From: RUG11241 sp964560085 | GTDB taxonomy: Bacteria; Bacillota_I; Bacilli_A; RF39; UBA660 | Direction: 5' to 3' | Assembly: GCA_964560085.1 (NCBI GenBank) | Contig: CAZLKF010000006.1 | Coordinates: 1 to 64,000, forward strand | DNA length: 64,000 bases | In this document: positions 7,769-16,261 of the stretch, piece after piece | Layout: every line of letters begins with the position of its first letter | Position numbering within the stretch: position 1 is the first letter of the stretch | Program-made: the position numbers and the translations under genes | The notes under the pieces: model-generated | Told to the model about the DNA's origin: nothing | Seen by the model: only the letters and a program-made list of their open reading frames with translations | Database searches by the model: none

Positions 7769-8608
7769 TTATTTTTCAGAAATTAGTTTTTTCTTTTCAT
7801 CTTTTTCTATTTGTTTAATTGATTTATTTGGTGTAGGTAATTTTTCTGGCATTGTTCCACCTATGTTTTTAATTGTTTCTCTAACAGCTTTTCCAACTGT
7901 ATAATGTGTTATGTTAGCATCATCTTCACTCTTAACGTTATCTTTTTTCAATTTTGCTTCCGTTTGAGTTATTCTAAATATGTTTGCACCAAGTTCTTCT
8001 CCACCCATAAAATCTAAAATATCATCCTTGTCGCTTAATCCTTTTCTTTCCTTAATATCTCGCATTGATTCATTATTATATAAACCCTTATATCCATAAT
8101 TAGTAAATTTTCCATAATTAATAACACCAGCCTCTTTAGCAACGCCATAAAGAATTTTATTTCTATCTTATACTATTTTGCGATTATATAAGCGTTTTTC
8201 ATTTTCAGTTAATTGTTTAAATTCATCTTCAGTTATTTCTTGCTTTCTAGTTTGAATAGCAAAATAAGTTTGTGCCAATGCTATTTGTTTTTTTCTAGGA
8301 CTTCCATTTTGTGCTATCAAATAACAGGCATATCTATTTAAAATATAATCATAATCATTTACATATTTTGTTCCGCCATTTGGCATTTTTGATGTTTTTC
8401 CCAGTTGGGAAAAACATTCTTCTATTGGCAATCCACTGTTTTGACATGATATCTTTGCTTTATTAATAATACTTTTAAATTTATCCCAACTTTTATAATC
8501 TAAAACGGTCATTAATTCTCTGGCAAACCAATATTCCTTTTCGTTTTCGTCTAAATGTTTTATATCCTCGAATGTTTTTTGCGAATATAATTTTAATTCG
8601 ATTTTCAT
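7769..8608 (-). pseudogene. dinD: dinD, interrupted by a single in-frame TAA
   Basis: DinD is a DNA-damage-inducible protein known from E. coli, reported to act on RecA filaments. Read on the minus strand, both halves match it: the first (8168-8608) has RYACYLIAQNG and TYFAIQTRKQE; the second has KERKGLSDKDDILDFMG, FRITQTEAKL and GGTMPEKLPTPNKSIKQIE. They are in one frame. Only a TAA at 8170-8168 separates them, and reading through gives VAKEAGV and NYGYKGLY, also family sequence. So it is one nonsense change (an AAA or GAA codon would restore it), not a frameshift. The start is ATG at 8608; a TTG at 8629 is possible. No LexA-type box was seen. Confidence 0.85.
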
Positions 8609-8640
8609 ATTTTGTACCACATCCTTCAATTTAATTATAT

Positions 8641-8669
8641 ATTATATATGAAATTTTAAAAATATGCAA
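8641..8669 (-). promoter_or_regulatory. Promoter of the dinD remnant
   Basis: On the minus strand, TTGCAT (8669-8664), 17 bases and a perfect TATAAT (8646-8641) stand ahead of dinD. No SOS operator of the CGAAC-GTTCG type is present around it. Confidence 0.65.
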
Positions 8670-8737
8670 CAACTATAATATTATATGATGTAGTTTTGCG
8701 TCATGACTATAAATAAGATATTAATATAACCTATATT

Positions 8738-8749
8738 GTAGCCAACAAA
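8738..8749 (+). repeat. 12-bp internal direct repeat, copy 2
   Basis: GTAGCCAACAAA, same orientation as 7642-7653. Possible recombinase arm sites or element ends; this is inference only. Confidence 0.5.
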
Positions 8750-8781
8750 ATGGCTTTTATCCCTTTATTTATCATATACAA

Positions 8782-8798
8782 CAATTCTCAAAGAGATA
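8782..8798 (+). repeat. Right 17-bp direct repeat (attR-like)
   Basis: CAATTCTCAAAGAGATA, an exact copy of the rpsI end at 7534-7550, here in non-coding DNA. Confidence 0.7.
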
Positions 8799-8821
8799 AA
8801 AATTGTGTATTTGAATTACTT

Positions 8822-8845
8822 AAGGATGATTTCAATCATCCTTTT
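8822..8845 (+). terminator. Probable ancestral rpsI terminator
   Basis: A perfect 9-bp stem AAGGATGAT / ATCATCCTT (8822-8830 with 8835-8843) and T's. Only 23 bases after the right repeat, it would lie directly behind rpsI if the islet were removed. Confidence 0.7.
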
Positions 8846-8873
8846 ATTATGATATAATGATTTTGGTGATTTT

Positions 8874-9491
8874 ATGCGTAATTTGGAAGATGTATATTTT
8901 GTTGGTGGTTCACCTTGTAGTGGCAAAAGTACAATAGTAGAAATGATATCGAATAAAAATGACTTTTATTATTTTAAAGTTGATGACTTTCTTGAAAAGT
9001 ATATAAAATTAGCTGCCTTAGATCATAAACCAATTTGTACAAAAGTTAGTAATATGACATCTGATGAAATATGGATGCGTAATCCACTTATCCAGAGTGA
9101 AGAAGAATTTGAAATTTACAATGAAATGTTTGAATTTATTATTTCTGATATAAAAAGTATTAAGACTAAAAAAACAGTTATTGCTGAAGGAGCGGCTTTT
9201 ACTCCAGAATTTGCTAAGAAATATGCTTTAAAAAAATACATTGCAATTATTCCGACTAAAGATTTTCAACTTTTCCACTACCAAAAAAGGCCATGGATTA
9301 ACGAAATACTTAAAGATTGTCAAGACAAGGAAAAAGCCTTTAATAATTGGATGGAAAGAGATAGTATTTTTGCCAATGCAGTTTATAAACAATGTATAGA
9401 TAATTGCTATGATGTAATTATAAATGATGGTCGTAAAACAATTGATCAAATGCTAAAACAAGTCGAAGAATATTTTAAGATAGGAGATTAA
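8874..9491 (+). CDS. P-loop kinase-like protein
   Basis: A small P-loop NTPase of 205 residues. Its Walker A GGSPCSGKST (11-20) and the VDDF motif (about 41-44) resemble small-molecule kinases of the AAA_33 / shikimate-kinase type. VIAEGAAF near residue 105 forms a second core strand, and HYQKRPW may be part of a lid. It presumably phosphorylates a small metabolite, substrate unknown; zeta-toxin-type kinases share this fold, but no antitoxin partner is visible. It is followed after 4 bases by the methyltransferase. Confidence 0.65.
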   Translation: MRNLEDVYFVGGSPCSGKSTIVEMISNKNDFYYFKVDDFLEKYIKLAALDHKPICTKVSNMTSDEIWMRNPLIQSEEEFEIYNEMFEFIISDIKSIKTKKTVIAEGAAFTPEFAKKYALKKYIAIIPTKDFQLFHYQKRPWINEILKDCQDKEKAFNNWMERDSIFANAVYKQCIDNCYDVIINDGRKTIDQMLKQVEEYFKIGD

Positions 9492-9495
9492 CAAA

Positions 9496-10368
9496 ATGGA
9501 AATATCAAAAAATTGGATAGATTATGAATGCTTAGATGCTGGTAATGGCGAAAAATTAGAACGTTGGGGTAAAGTGATATTACGTAGACCTGATCCTCAA
9601 GCAATTTGGACAATAAATCAAAAACAAGAATTGTGGGAAAATGTTGACGGATATTATCATCGTAGCCAAGAAGGCGGTGGTTCATGGGAATTTCAAAAAA
9701 AAATTCCTGAATTTTGGACTGTTTCATATAAAAATTTGACTTTTAAAGTTAGTCCAACTAATTTCAAACATACAGGATTGTTTCCTGAACAAGCTATTAA
9801 TTGGGATTATATTATTGACAAAATAGGTCATGCTAACAGAAAGATAAATGCATTAAATCTTTTTGCGTATACAGGAGCTGCTACGATGGCTGCAAGCATA
9901 GCTGGTGCTGATGTCGTTCATGTTGATGCTGCTAAAGGCATGGTTGATTGGGCAAAAGAAAATATGCATTTAAGTCATTTAGAAAATAACAAAATTAGAT
10001 TCATTGTTGATGATTGCCTTAAGTTTGTTGAACGTGAAAAAAGAAGAGGAAACAAATACGATGTAATAATAATGGATCCTCCTTCATTTGGTCGTGGACC
10101 AAATGGTGAAACTTGGAAATTTGAAAAAAATATTTATGAACTTGTTATAAAATGTATGGATATTTTAAGTGATGAACCATTATTTTTACTTATAAATTCT
10201 TATACAACTGGAATTTCTAGTACAGTTTTAGAAAACATTTTAAAAATAACTTTACTTGAAAAATATCCTAATTATAAAGTAAAATGTGGTGAAATAGGTT
10301 TGCCAATTACAAATAAAAATTTAGTTTTACCTTGTGGAATTTATGGTAGGTTTGAAAGCAATGATTAA
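9496..10368 (+). CDS. Class I SAM-dependent methyltransferase (RlmI/RlmK-like)
   Basis: A 290-residue methyltransferase of the RlmI/Methyltrans_SAM type, lacking the N-terminal PUA domain of RlmI. The SAM-binding motif I is NLFAYTGAATMAASIAGA, the motif II acidic strand is VVHVDAAKGMV, and the catalytic-type motif is IMDPPSFGRG. The family members with known roles methylate cytosine in 23S rRNA; the exact target here is unknown. It overlaps the pseudouridine synthase gene by 8 bases, which supports an RNA-modification pair. Confidence 0.8.
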   Translation: MEISKNWIDYECLDAGNGEKLERWGKVILRRPDPQAIWTINQKQELWENVDGYYHRSQEGGGSWEFQKKIPEFWTVSYKNLTFKVSPTNFKHTGLFPEQAINWDYIIDKIGHANRKINALNLFAYTGAATMAASIAGADVVHVDAAKGMVDWAKENMHLSHLENNKIRFIVDDCLKFVEREKRRGNKYDVIIMDPPSFGRGPNGETWKFEKNIYELVIKCMDILSDEPLFLLINSYTTGISSTVLENILKITLLEKYPNYKVKCGEIGLPITNKNLVLPCGIYGRFESND

Positions 10369-11014
10369 AGTTTTATATGAAGATAATCATATAATTGTTG
10401 TTGAAAAACCTATAAACGTCCCTTCATGTGAAGATGACACAAAAGATTTGGATTTACTTTCAATGACAAAAATGTATATTAAAAATAAATACAAAAAAAG
10501 TGGTAATGTATATCTGGGATTAGTCCATCGCCTTGATCGCCCTGTTGGTGGAGTTATGGTTTTTGCTAAAACAAGTAAAGCAGCAAGTCGCCTAAATGAG
10601 CAAATCCGTAACAATGAAATGGTTAAGAAATATTATTGTGTTGTATCAGGAATTTTAAATAAAAAAGAAGATACATTAAAAGATTATTTATTAAAAGATC
10701 CAAAAACTAATATGGTAATTGTTAATAAAAACGGAAAATATGCGGAATTAAACTACAAAGTAATGGCTGAATATAATGACATGTCATTATTGGAGATAAA
10801 TTTGAAAACAGGCCGATCACATCAAATAAGAGTCCAATTGTCATCTAGAAATCATCCTCTAATTGGTGATCAAAAATACAACAAAAAAGCCATTGTTCAT
10901 GAACAAATAGCTTTATTCGCCTATTCTTTGTCATTAATTCACCCGACAACTAAAGAACAATTAACATTTAATTTAGAACGCCCTAATCGTTATCCCTTTG
11001 ATCAATTTAACTAA
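10361..11014 (+). CDS. RluA-family pseudouridine synthase
   Basis: A 217-residue RluA-type enzyme that converts uridine to pseudouridine in rRNA or tRNA. The catalytic aspartate D59 is in LVHRLDRPVGG, and LKTGRSHQIRVQLSSRNHPL is the conserved C-terminal motif. There is no S4 domain, so it is a short RluA/TruC-like form. A GTG at 10334 would give a longer form, but the ATG at 10361 starts the conserved KVLYEDNHIIVVEKP stretch and overlaps the methyltransferase stop. It converges on the ZIP gene with an 8-base overlap. Confidence 0.88.
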   Translation: MIKVLYEDNHIIVVEKPINVPSCEDDTKDLDLLSMTKMYIKNKYKKSGNVYLGLVHRLDRPVGGVMVFAKTSKAASRLNEQIRNNEMVKKYYCVVSGILNKKEDTLKDYLLKDPKTNMVIVNKNGKYAELNYKVMAEYNDMSLLEINLKTGRSHQIRVQLSSRNHPLIGDQKYNKKAIVHEQIALFAYSLSLIHPTTKEQLTFNLERPNRYPFDQFN

Positions 11015-11789
11015 GAGCAACATCTAAAATCATCATAACTGAAAAACCGATCAAAGTAAATAAGGCCATTAGGTCTTTTTTTTCGTTTGTTTGACTTTCA
11101 GGAATAAGTTCTTGAACGACAACATAAATCATTGCTCCAGCAGCAAATGCTAAAACAAAAGGTAAAATAAGTTGCACTTTTTGAACTAATATACAACCAA
11201 TAATGCCGGAAATCGGTTCAACAATTCCACTTAATTGACCAATAAAAAACGCTTTTTTGCTTGTATAACCATCGCGCTTTAAAGGAATACTAACAGCGGT
11301 TCCTTCAGGAAAATTTTGAAGCCCAATTCCCAAAGCTAACAATAGAGCTGATAAAGTAGTGGCTCCATTTAAACCATATAAAACGGATCCAAAAGCAACA
11401 CCAATTGCTAAACCTTCGGGAATATTATGAAGGGTAATCGACAAAATAAGCATGAAACATCTTTTCTTATTATTGTTTTTACTAATAATCCGCGAATATA
11501 TTTTATCGCCAACAAACAAGAAAACTCCACCAGTTAGAAAACCTAATGAAACAATCAACCACGAAATCATTTTGAGATTGTCAGCCATTTCAATAGCAGG
11601 ACTTAAAAGAGACCAAAAACTAGCAGCAATCATAACGCCAGCAGCAAAGCCTAACATTGCATCCATAATTGATTTTCTGGGTTTTCTAAAAACAAAAACA
11701 AGTGCTGCTCCTGAAGCTGTTACACCCCAAGTGAACAAAGTAGCTAATAGTGTTTGTAAAACAGGATTTAATTCATTAAAAAAAGTCAT
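11007..11789 (-). CDS. ZIP-family metal transporter
   Basis: A 260-residue, roughly eight-span membrane protein of the ZIP (ZupT-like) family, which moves zinc or other divalent metals into the cytosol. The two metal-binding helices are clear: HNIPEGLAIG and NFPEGTAVSIP (H, N, P, E and N, P, E patterns). An E-x-x-x-x-x-E-x-x-like helix (VEPISGI) follows. The start codon follows GAGGCG on the minus strand. It is monocistronic and divergent from cwlD. Confidence 0.9.
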   Translation of the reverse strand: MTFFNELNPVLQTLLATLFTWGVTASGAALVFVFRKPRKSIMDAMLGFAAGVMIAASFWSLLSPAIEMADNLKMISWLIVSLGFLTGGVFLFVGDKIYSRIISKNNNKKRCFMLILSITLHNIPEGLAIGVAFGSVLYGLNGATTLSALLLALGIGLQNFPEGTAVSIPLKRDGYTSKKAFFIGQLSGIVEPISGIIGCILVQKVQLILPFVLAFAAGAMIYVVVQELIPESQTNEKKDLMALFTLIGFSVMMILDVALS

Positions 11790-11872
11790 AATATCGCCTC
11801 ATAGTATAATATGACAAAACCTAAATAACGACATATATATAATATTATTTAATATATATTAATAGGTGAATT

Positions 11873-12541
11873 ATGAAAAAATTTAAATTATTAGCAATTC
11901 TATGTGTTTTGTTTTTGAATTTTAAAATTGTTAAAACTGAATATACAATGTTGGAAGTTCCTTTGCTCGGGAAAACTATTTATATCGATGCAGGTCATGG
12001 TGGGGTTGATCCAGGCTCAGTATATAAAGATATATATGAAAAAGATATAACATTAAGTATTGCTTTGAAACTTGAAGAAGAATTAATTAAAAAAGGGGCA
12101 ATAGTATATATGACAAGAGAAAGTGATCATGATTTAGCTTCTCCTAATGCTTATTACAGAAAACGAAGTGATTTAGGTAATCGTGCTTTAATGATAAATA
12201 ATGCAGCTCCTGATATGTATATTTCAATTCATCTTAATTTCTATCAATCAGCAAAGTGGAGTGGTGCCCAAACATTTTATACCGACAAAAATGCAAAAAA
12301 TATTGTTTTAGCAGAAATAATGCAAAAAAACTTAAAAAACGAATTACAAACGAATAGAGAACATAAAAAAATAAATAATATGTATATGTATGATCGTATA
12401 AATGTTCCAGGAATTCTCATTGAAGTTGGTTTTTTAAGTAATTCTGCTGAACGTGAGAAACTATTAACAGCAGATTATCAGAAAAAAATAGCAACAGTGA
12501 TTACTAAGGGAATAATCGAAAGTTTTAATTTTGGACAATAA
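11873..12541 (+). CDS. cwlD: N-acetylmuramoyl-L-alanine amidase, CwlD-like
   Basis: A 222-residue Amidase_3 enzyme with an N-terminal export or anchor segment (residues 4-20). Zinc ligands H42 (DAGHGG), E56 and H120 (SIHLN) and the catalytic E184 (IEVGF) are all present. In spore formers, CwlD removes peptides from muramic acid so that muramic-delta-lactam can form in the spore cortex. Size, signal and the other spore genes here favour CwlD over a vegetative amidase. GGTG precedes the ATG. Confidence 0.8.
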   Translation: MKKFKLLAILCVLFLNFKIVKTEYTMLEVPLLGKTIYIDAGHGGVDPGSVYKDIYEKDITLSIALKLEEELIKKGAIVYMTRESDHDLASPNAYYRKRSDLGNRALMINNAAPDMYISIHLNFYQSAKWSGAQTFYTDKNAKNIVLAEIMQKNLKNELQTNREHKKINNMYMYDRINVPGILIEVGFLSNSAEREKLLTADYQKKIATVITKGIIESFNFGQ

Positions 12542-12557
12542 TTAGACAATTAAGCAA

Positions 12558-12584
12558 TTGATAATATCAAAAATATGATATAAT
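12558..12584 (+). promoter_or_regulatory. Possible promoter/operator of the Abi gene
   Basis: A perfect 13-base palindrome TTGATA-A-TATCAA (12558-12570) lies 8 bases upstream of TATAAT (12579-12584). It covers the expected -35 position, so it may be a repressor site; palindromes this short are common in AT-rich DNA. Confidence 0.3.
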
Positions 12585-12600
12585 TTATTATGGTGAGTAT

Positions 12601-13533
12601 ATGAAACAAAAGATGTTTAAAAACCTTGATGAACAAATTGAAATTCTTAAAAATAAAGGTTTAGTAATAAATGACATTACCGAAGCTAAACGTATTTTGT
12701 TTAAAGAAAATTACTTTTTTTTAACAGGATATCGTCACCTTTTTATGACACAATCAAGAGAGAAAAAATTTAATAATGGAACAACCTTTGATGAATTATA
12801 CGCTGTATTTCTTTTTGATCGTCATATTAGAAATGTAATGTTTAAAAATATTTTAATTGTTGAAAATAATATTAAATCAATTATGAGTTATCAATTATCA
12901 AAAAAATATGGTTTTAAAGAAAAAGAATATTTAAATCCAGATAATTTTACCAAAGATCCAATGAGAACTCGTCAGGTATATGACGTTATATCGAAGATGA
13001 AACGCCAAATAAGAGTGAATGGTAAACAACATTCGGCAACACAACATTATATGTATAATTATGGCTATATCCCAATGTGGGTTTTAGTGAAAGTATTATC
13101 CTTTGGGTTGATATCTGAATTATATTTGATATTGAAAAATGAAGATAAAGAAGTTATTTCTTCTTTTTATAAAATAGATGAAGAAGAAATGTCAGTATAT
13201 TTAAATCTTTTATCAAATTTCCGCAATATATGTGCACATGAAGATATTCTTTACGATCATCGCACGCAAAGAAGTATTTCTGATACAATTTATCATGAAA
13301 AACTTTGTATTGAAAAAAATGAAGAAAATGAATACAGATATGGTAAAAATGATTTGTTTGCAATGACAATAATATTGAAACAGATGTTAAGTGAAAGTGA
13401 ATATATTGATTTTATTAGGGAAATTGAATATGAAATTGCAATTTTAGATAGTAGGATTAACACTGTTTCTGCCAACAGTATTTTAAATAGAATTGGATTT
13501 CCTGACAATTGGTTTGAAATATCCAAAATTTAA
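12601..13533 (+). CDS. Abi_2-family (AbiD/AbiF-like) HEPN protein
   Basis: A 310-residue member of the Abi_2 family, phage abortive-infection proteins with a HEPN ribonuclease core. The opening with LDEQIEILKNKGLVI and NYFFLTGYRHLF is typical. The HEPN catalytic motif R-x4-H is present as R208-N-I-C-A-H213, so it should be an active RNase. The known phage-defence role suggests cleavage of RNA on infection. It stands alone between cwlD and htrA with only 59 bases upstream, so no long companion RNA or antitoxin gene precedes it. Confidence 0.8.
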   Translation: MKQKMFKNLDEQIEILKNKGLVINDITEAKRILFKENYFFLTGYRHLFMTQSREKKFNNGTTFDELYAVFLFDRHIRNVMFKNILIVENNIKSIMSYQLSKKYGFKEKEYLNPDNFTKDPMRTRQVYDVISKMKRQIRVNGKQHSATQHYMYNYGYIPMWVLVKVLSFGLISELYLILKNEDKEVISSFYKIDEEEMSVYLNLLSNFRNICAHEDILYDHRTQRSISDTIYHEKLCIEKNEENEYRYGKNDLFAMTIILKQMLSESEYIDFIREIEYEIAILDSRINTVSANSILNRIGFPDNWFEISKI

Positions 13534-13592
13534 CATAAAAATCACATAATTAAGAGAATGTTATATGATTAAATATAAGAGATGGTGATAAA

Positions 13593-14672
13593 ATGAGAGG
13601 AAAAATAGTAAACATTGTTGTAATAATATTAGCATTTTTTATAGGAGTTTCAGGAACTATTGCCGTTTATAAATTGGTTCCTAATGAAGTGGAAGTTGTA
13701 AATCGAAGTGAAAATTGCGTTACAATTACTGAGGAAACAACGATTAAGCCGGCTATTGATAAAATTTATGAAGCGGTATTTTTAATTGAAGCATCTAAAA
13801 AAACAGGTGGAACTTCAACTGGATCAGGCTTTGTCTACAAAAAAGATGACAAAAATGCCTACTTAATTACTAATGAACATGTTGTTGATGGTGCGAGCAC
13901 TATAAAAATAACCAATTCTAATGGCGAATCATTCGAGGCCAAACTATTAGGTAGTGATACATATGCTGATGTTGCTGTTCTTTCAACGAAAGTTGAAAAC
14001 GTGACTAAAGTTGCCGAAATTGGTGATAGTACAAAAATCGAATTAGGAGATACGATATTCACAGTAGGATCACCTTTGGGTGAACAATACTTTGGTACTG
14101 TAACAAAAGGAATTATATCTGGCAAAAATAGAATGGTCAGTATAAGTAGTTCACAAATTGTTTTAGACGTTATTCAAACTGATGCCGCAATTAATGAAGG
14201 AAATAGTGGCGGACCACTTGTAAATATTAATGGTGAAGTTATTGGTGTAAATTCGATGAAAATTGCAACAACAACGATTGAAGGTATGGGATTTTCTATT
14301 CCAATAAATACCATTATGTCGTATGTTGAACGCCTTGAGAAGGGTGAAAGTATTGAAAGACCAATTATAGGCGTATCAATGGCTGATGTTGGAAATGCTT
14401 GGAATTTGTATCGTTATGGTATTATGTTGGATGCTTCAGTTGAATATGGAGCAGTCTTAGTCGAGATACAAGCAAACTATCCCGCAGCAATTGCTGGTCT
14501 ACAAAAAGGTGATGTCATAATAGAAATTGATGGCACAAAAATACAAGATACTTCATATTTCCGTTATGCATTATATAAATATAAAGTTGGAGACACAATT
14601 AATGTCAGATATTATCGCAACAACAAAATATTAGAAACAAAAATTAAATTAACAAAAACTGCAGAGGCTTAA
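13593..14672 (+). CDS. HtrA/DegP-type serine protease with PDZ domain
   Basis: A 359-residue membrane-anchored protease: an N-terminal anchor (residues 5-28), a trypsin-like domain with catalytic triad H96 (NEHVV), D126 (YADVAVL) and S205 (GNSGGPL), then one PDZ domain (about 265-350). It degrades or refolds damaged exported proteins; homologues help cells resist envelope stress. The start follows GGTGAT. It has its own terminator, whose palindrome includes the stop codon. Confidence 0.93.
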   Translation: MRGKIVNIVVIILAFFIGVSGTIAVYKLVPNEVEVVNRSENCVTITEETTIKPAIDKIYEAVFLIEASKKTGGTSTGSGFVYKKDDKNAYLITNEHVVDGASTIKITNSNGESFEAKLLGSDTYADVAVLSTKVENVTKVAEIGDSTKIELGDTIFTVGSPLGEQYFGTVTKGIISGKNRMVSISSSQIVLDVIQTDAAINEGNSGGPLVNINGEVIGVNSMKIATTTIEGMGFSIPINTIMSYVERLEKGESIERPIIGVSMADVGNAWNLYRYGIMLDASVEYGAVLVEIQANYPAAIAGLQKGDVIIEIDGTKIQDTSYFRYALYKYKVGDTINVRYYRNNKILETKIKLTKTAEA

Positions 14673-14685
14673 GCCTCTTTTTTTT
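14664..14685 (+). terminator. Terminator after htrA
   Basis: A perfect palindrome AGAGGCTTAAGCCTCT (14664-14679) followed by a run of T's; the htrA stop codon lies in its centre. Confidence 0.8.
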
Positions 14686-14752
14686 AATATCGTAAAAAAG
14701 TGCTTAAATATCATAAAAAAATGTTATAATTATTAAGATAGATGGTGAATAT

Positions 14753-16261
14753 ATGATAGAAGGAATAAAAGAAAAGTTTAAAGAATCATTAATGTCAGTT
14801 TTGCCTATTATGATAATAATGATAATTGTTTCATTACTGTTAAAATTTAGCATTGTGACAATTTGTTCAATTTTAATAAGTACGTTATTACTTATTTTAG
14901 GAATAACGTTTTTCACATATGGAGCAGATATTTCGATGATGGAAATAGGAAGAATGATTGGTTCAAAACTTGTGAAGTCAAGAAAACCAATAATTATTTG
15001 TGTCGTTTCTTTTATCGTTGGAATTGTTATTACTATTGCAGAACCCGACTTAAAAGTATTAGCAGATCAAATGACAGCAATTGATAGTTTTACTTTTATT
15101 ATGTGTGTTGGTGTTGGTGTTGGTTTCTTTTTAAGTTTAGCAGCAGTTCGCATTCTATATCAAATTGATTTAAAAGTATTCATCATTATTTTCTACACTC
15201 TTGTTTTAGGATTACTAATTTTTGTAAGTTCTGACATAATACCAGTAGCTTTTGATTCTGGTGGAGTTACAACAGGACCAATGTCTGTTCCTTTTATTAT
15301 TGCTATGGGTTTAGGGATTTCCGCTTCAAGAAGTAGAAAAGAATCAAAAGATAATAGCTTTGGTCTTATTGCTTTATGCTCAATTGGTCCAATATTAGCT
15401 GTACTAATATTTGGATTGATATTCAAATCAGAAATGTCTTATACATATGCAATTGATGCTGAAGTTACATCATTTGCAACAATGTTTAGTAATTATGCCC
15501 ATAGAATATTACCAACGATAGAAGAGGTTTCATTATCTCTATTACCAATATTAGTAGTATTTATAATATTTAATTTAATAACAAAAAAAGCGAAAGGTAA
15601 AAAATTAATGCGCATTCTTATTGGAATCATTATAACATTCCTTGGGTTAGCTTTATTTTTTGTCGGTGTTAATGTTGGATATATGCCAATTGCTTATCTA
15701 ATTGGTATAAATACTTTTAAAAATTTTGAGATTCTTTTAATACCATTGGGGATTATTGTTGGTTATGTAATTGTAACAGCTGAACCAGCCGTCGCTATTT
15801 TAACTTCACAAATAGAAAAAATAACCCAAGGAAGTATTTCTAAAAAAGCTATGAATAATACTATTGCGATAGGAGTTGCTATTGCTGTTGCCATTTCGAT
15901 GATAAGAGTTATAACGGGTGTTTCAATTTCTTACTTTTTAGTAATAGGGTATATTTTGGCAATAATTTTAATGTTTGTGAGTCCTAAAATATTCACGATG
16001 ATTGCTTTTGATTCTGGTGGGGCTGTTTCTGGGCCAATGACAACATCATTTTTACTTCCTTTAGTAATTGGCGTTTGTTATCAAAAAGGTGGAAACGTTT
16101 TAACTGATGCCTTTGGAGTTGTCGCTTTAGTAGCAATGTCACCGCTTATAACCATACAATTATTGGGAATAGCTTATAATGCTAAGGCTAAGAGAAAAAT
16201 TAATATTGCTTCAATTGATGAAACAATAGTAGAATATAATTGGAAGTGTTGCCATGAATGA
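14753..16261 (+). CDS. DUF1538 membrane protein (putative transporter)
   Basis: A 502-residue, about 12-span membrane protein with an internal repeat. Each half carries the same signature: AFDSGGVTTGPM (about 164-175) in the first and AFDSGGAVSGPM (about 418-429) in the second. This is the DUF1538 family. The inverted- or tandem-repeat shape and re-entrant-like glycine motifs suggest a transporter, substrate unknown. It overlaps by 8 bases with a PII-like gene, and transporter-PII pairs are usually regulated by direct binding. GGTGA precedes the ATG. Confidence 0.8.
   Translation: MIEGIKEKFKESLMSVLPIMIIMIIVSLLLKFSIVTICSILISTLLLILGITFFTYGADISMMEIGRMIGSKLVKSRKPIIICVVSFIVGIVITIAEPDLKVLADQMTAIDSFTFIMCVGVGVGFFLSLAAVRILYQIDLKVFIIIFYTLVLGLLIFVSSDIIPVAFDSGGVTTGPMSVPFIIAMGLGISASRSRKESKDNSFGLIALCSIGPILAVLIFGLIFKSEMSYTYAIDAEVTSFATMFSNYAHRILPTIEEVSLSLLPILVVFIIFNLITKKAKGKKLMRILIGIIITFLGLALFFVGVNVGYMPIAYLIGINTFKNFEILLIPLGIIVGYVIVTAEPAVAILTSQIEKITQGSISKKAMNNTIAIGVAIAVAISMIRVITGVSISYFLVIGYILAIILMFVSPKIFTMIAFDSGGAVSGPMTTSFLLPLVIGVCYQKGGNVLTDAFGVVALVAMSPLITIQLLGIAYNAKAKRKINIASIDETIVEYNWKCCHE

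Larger units (their letters stand above)
7534..8798. mobile_element. Islet bounded by direct repeats of the rpsI 3' end
   Basis: Two exact 17-bp direct repeats (7534-7550 and 8782-8798) bound 1.26 kb. The left copy is the end of rpsI; the right copy lies in non-coding DNA. This is the usual footprint of a tyrosine- or serine-recombinase element integrated at a gene 3' end that restores the gene. The inside holds only a broken dinD, its promoter, two hairpins and a 12-bp repeat. No integrase remains, so this is a decayed or non-autonomous insertion. The 3' ends of ribosomal protein genes are known integration targets of some Bacillota elements. Confidence 0.6.

Noticed and set aside
8066..8170. 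A frameshift in dinD
   Set aside because: Codon counting shows both halves are in the same frame; only a TAA separates them.
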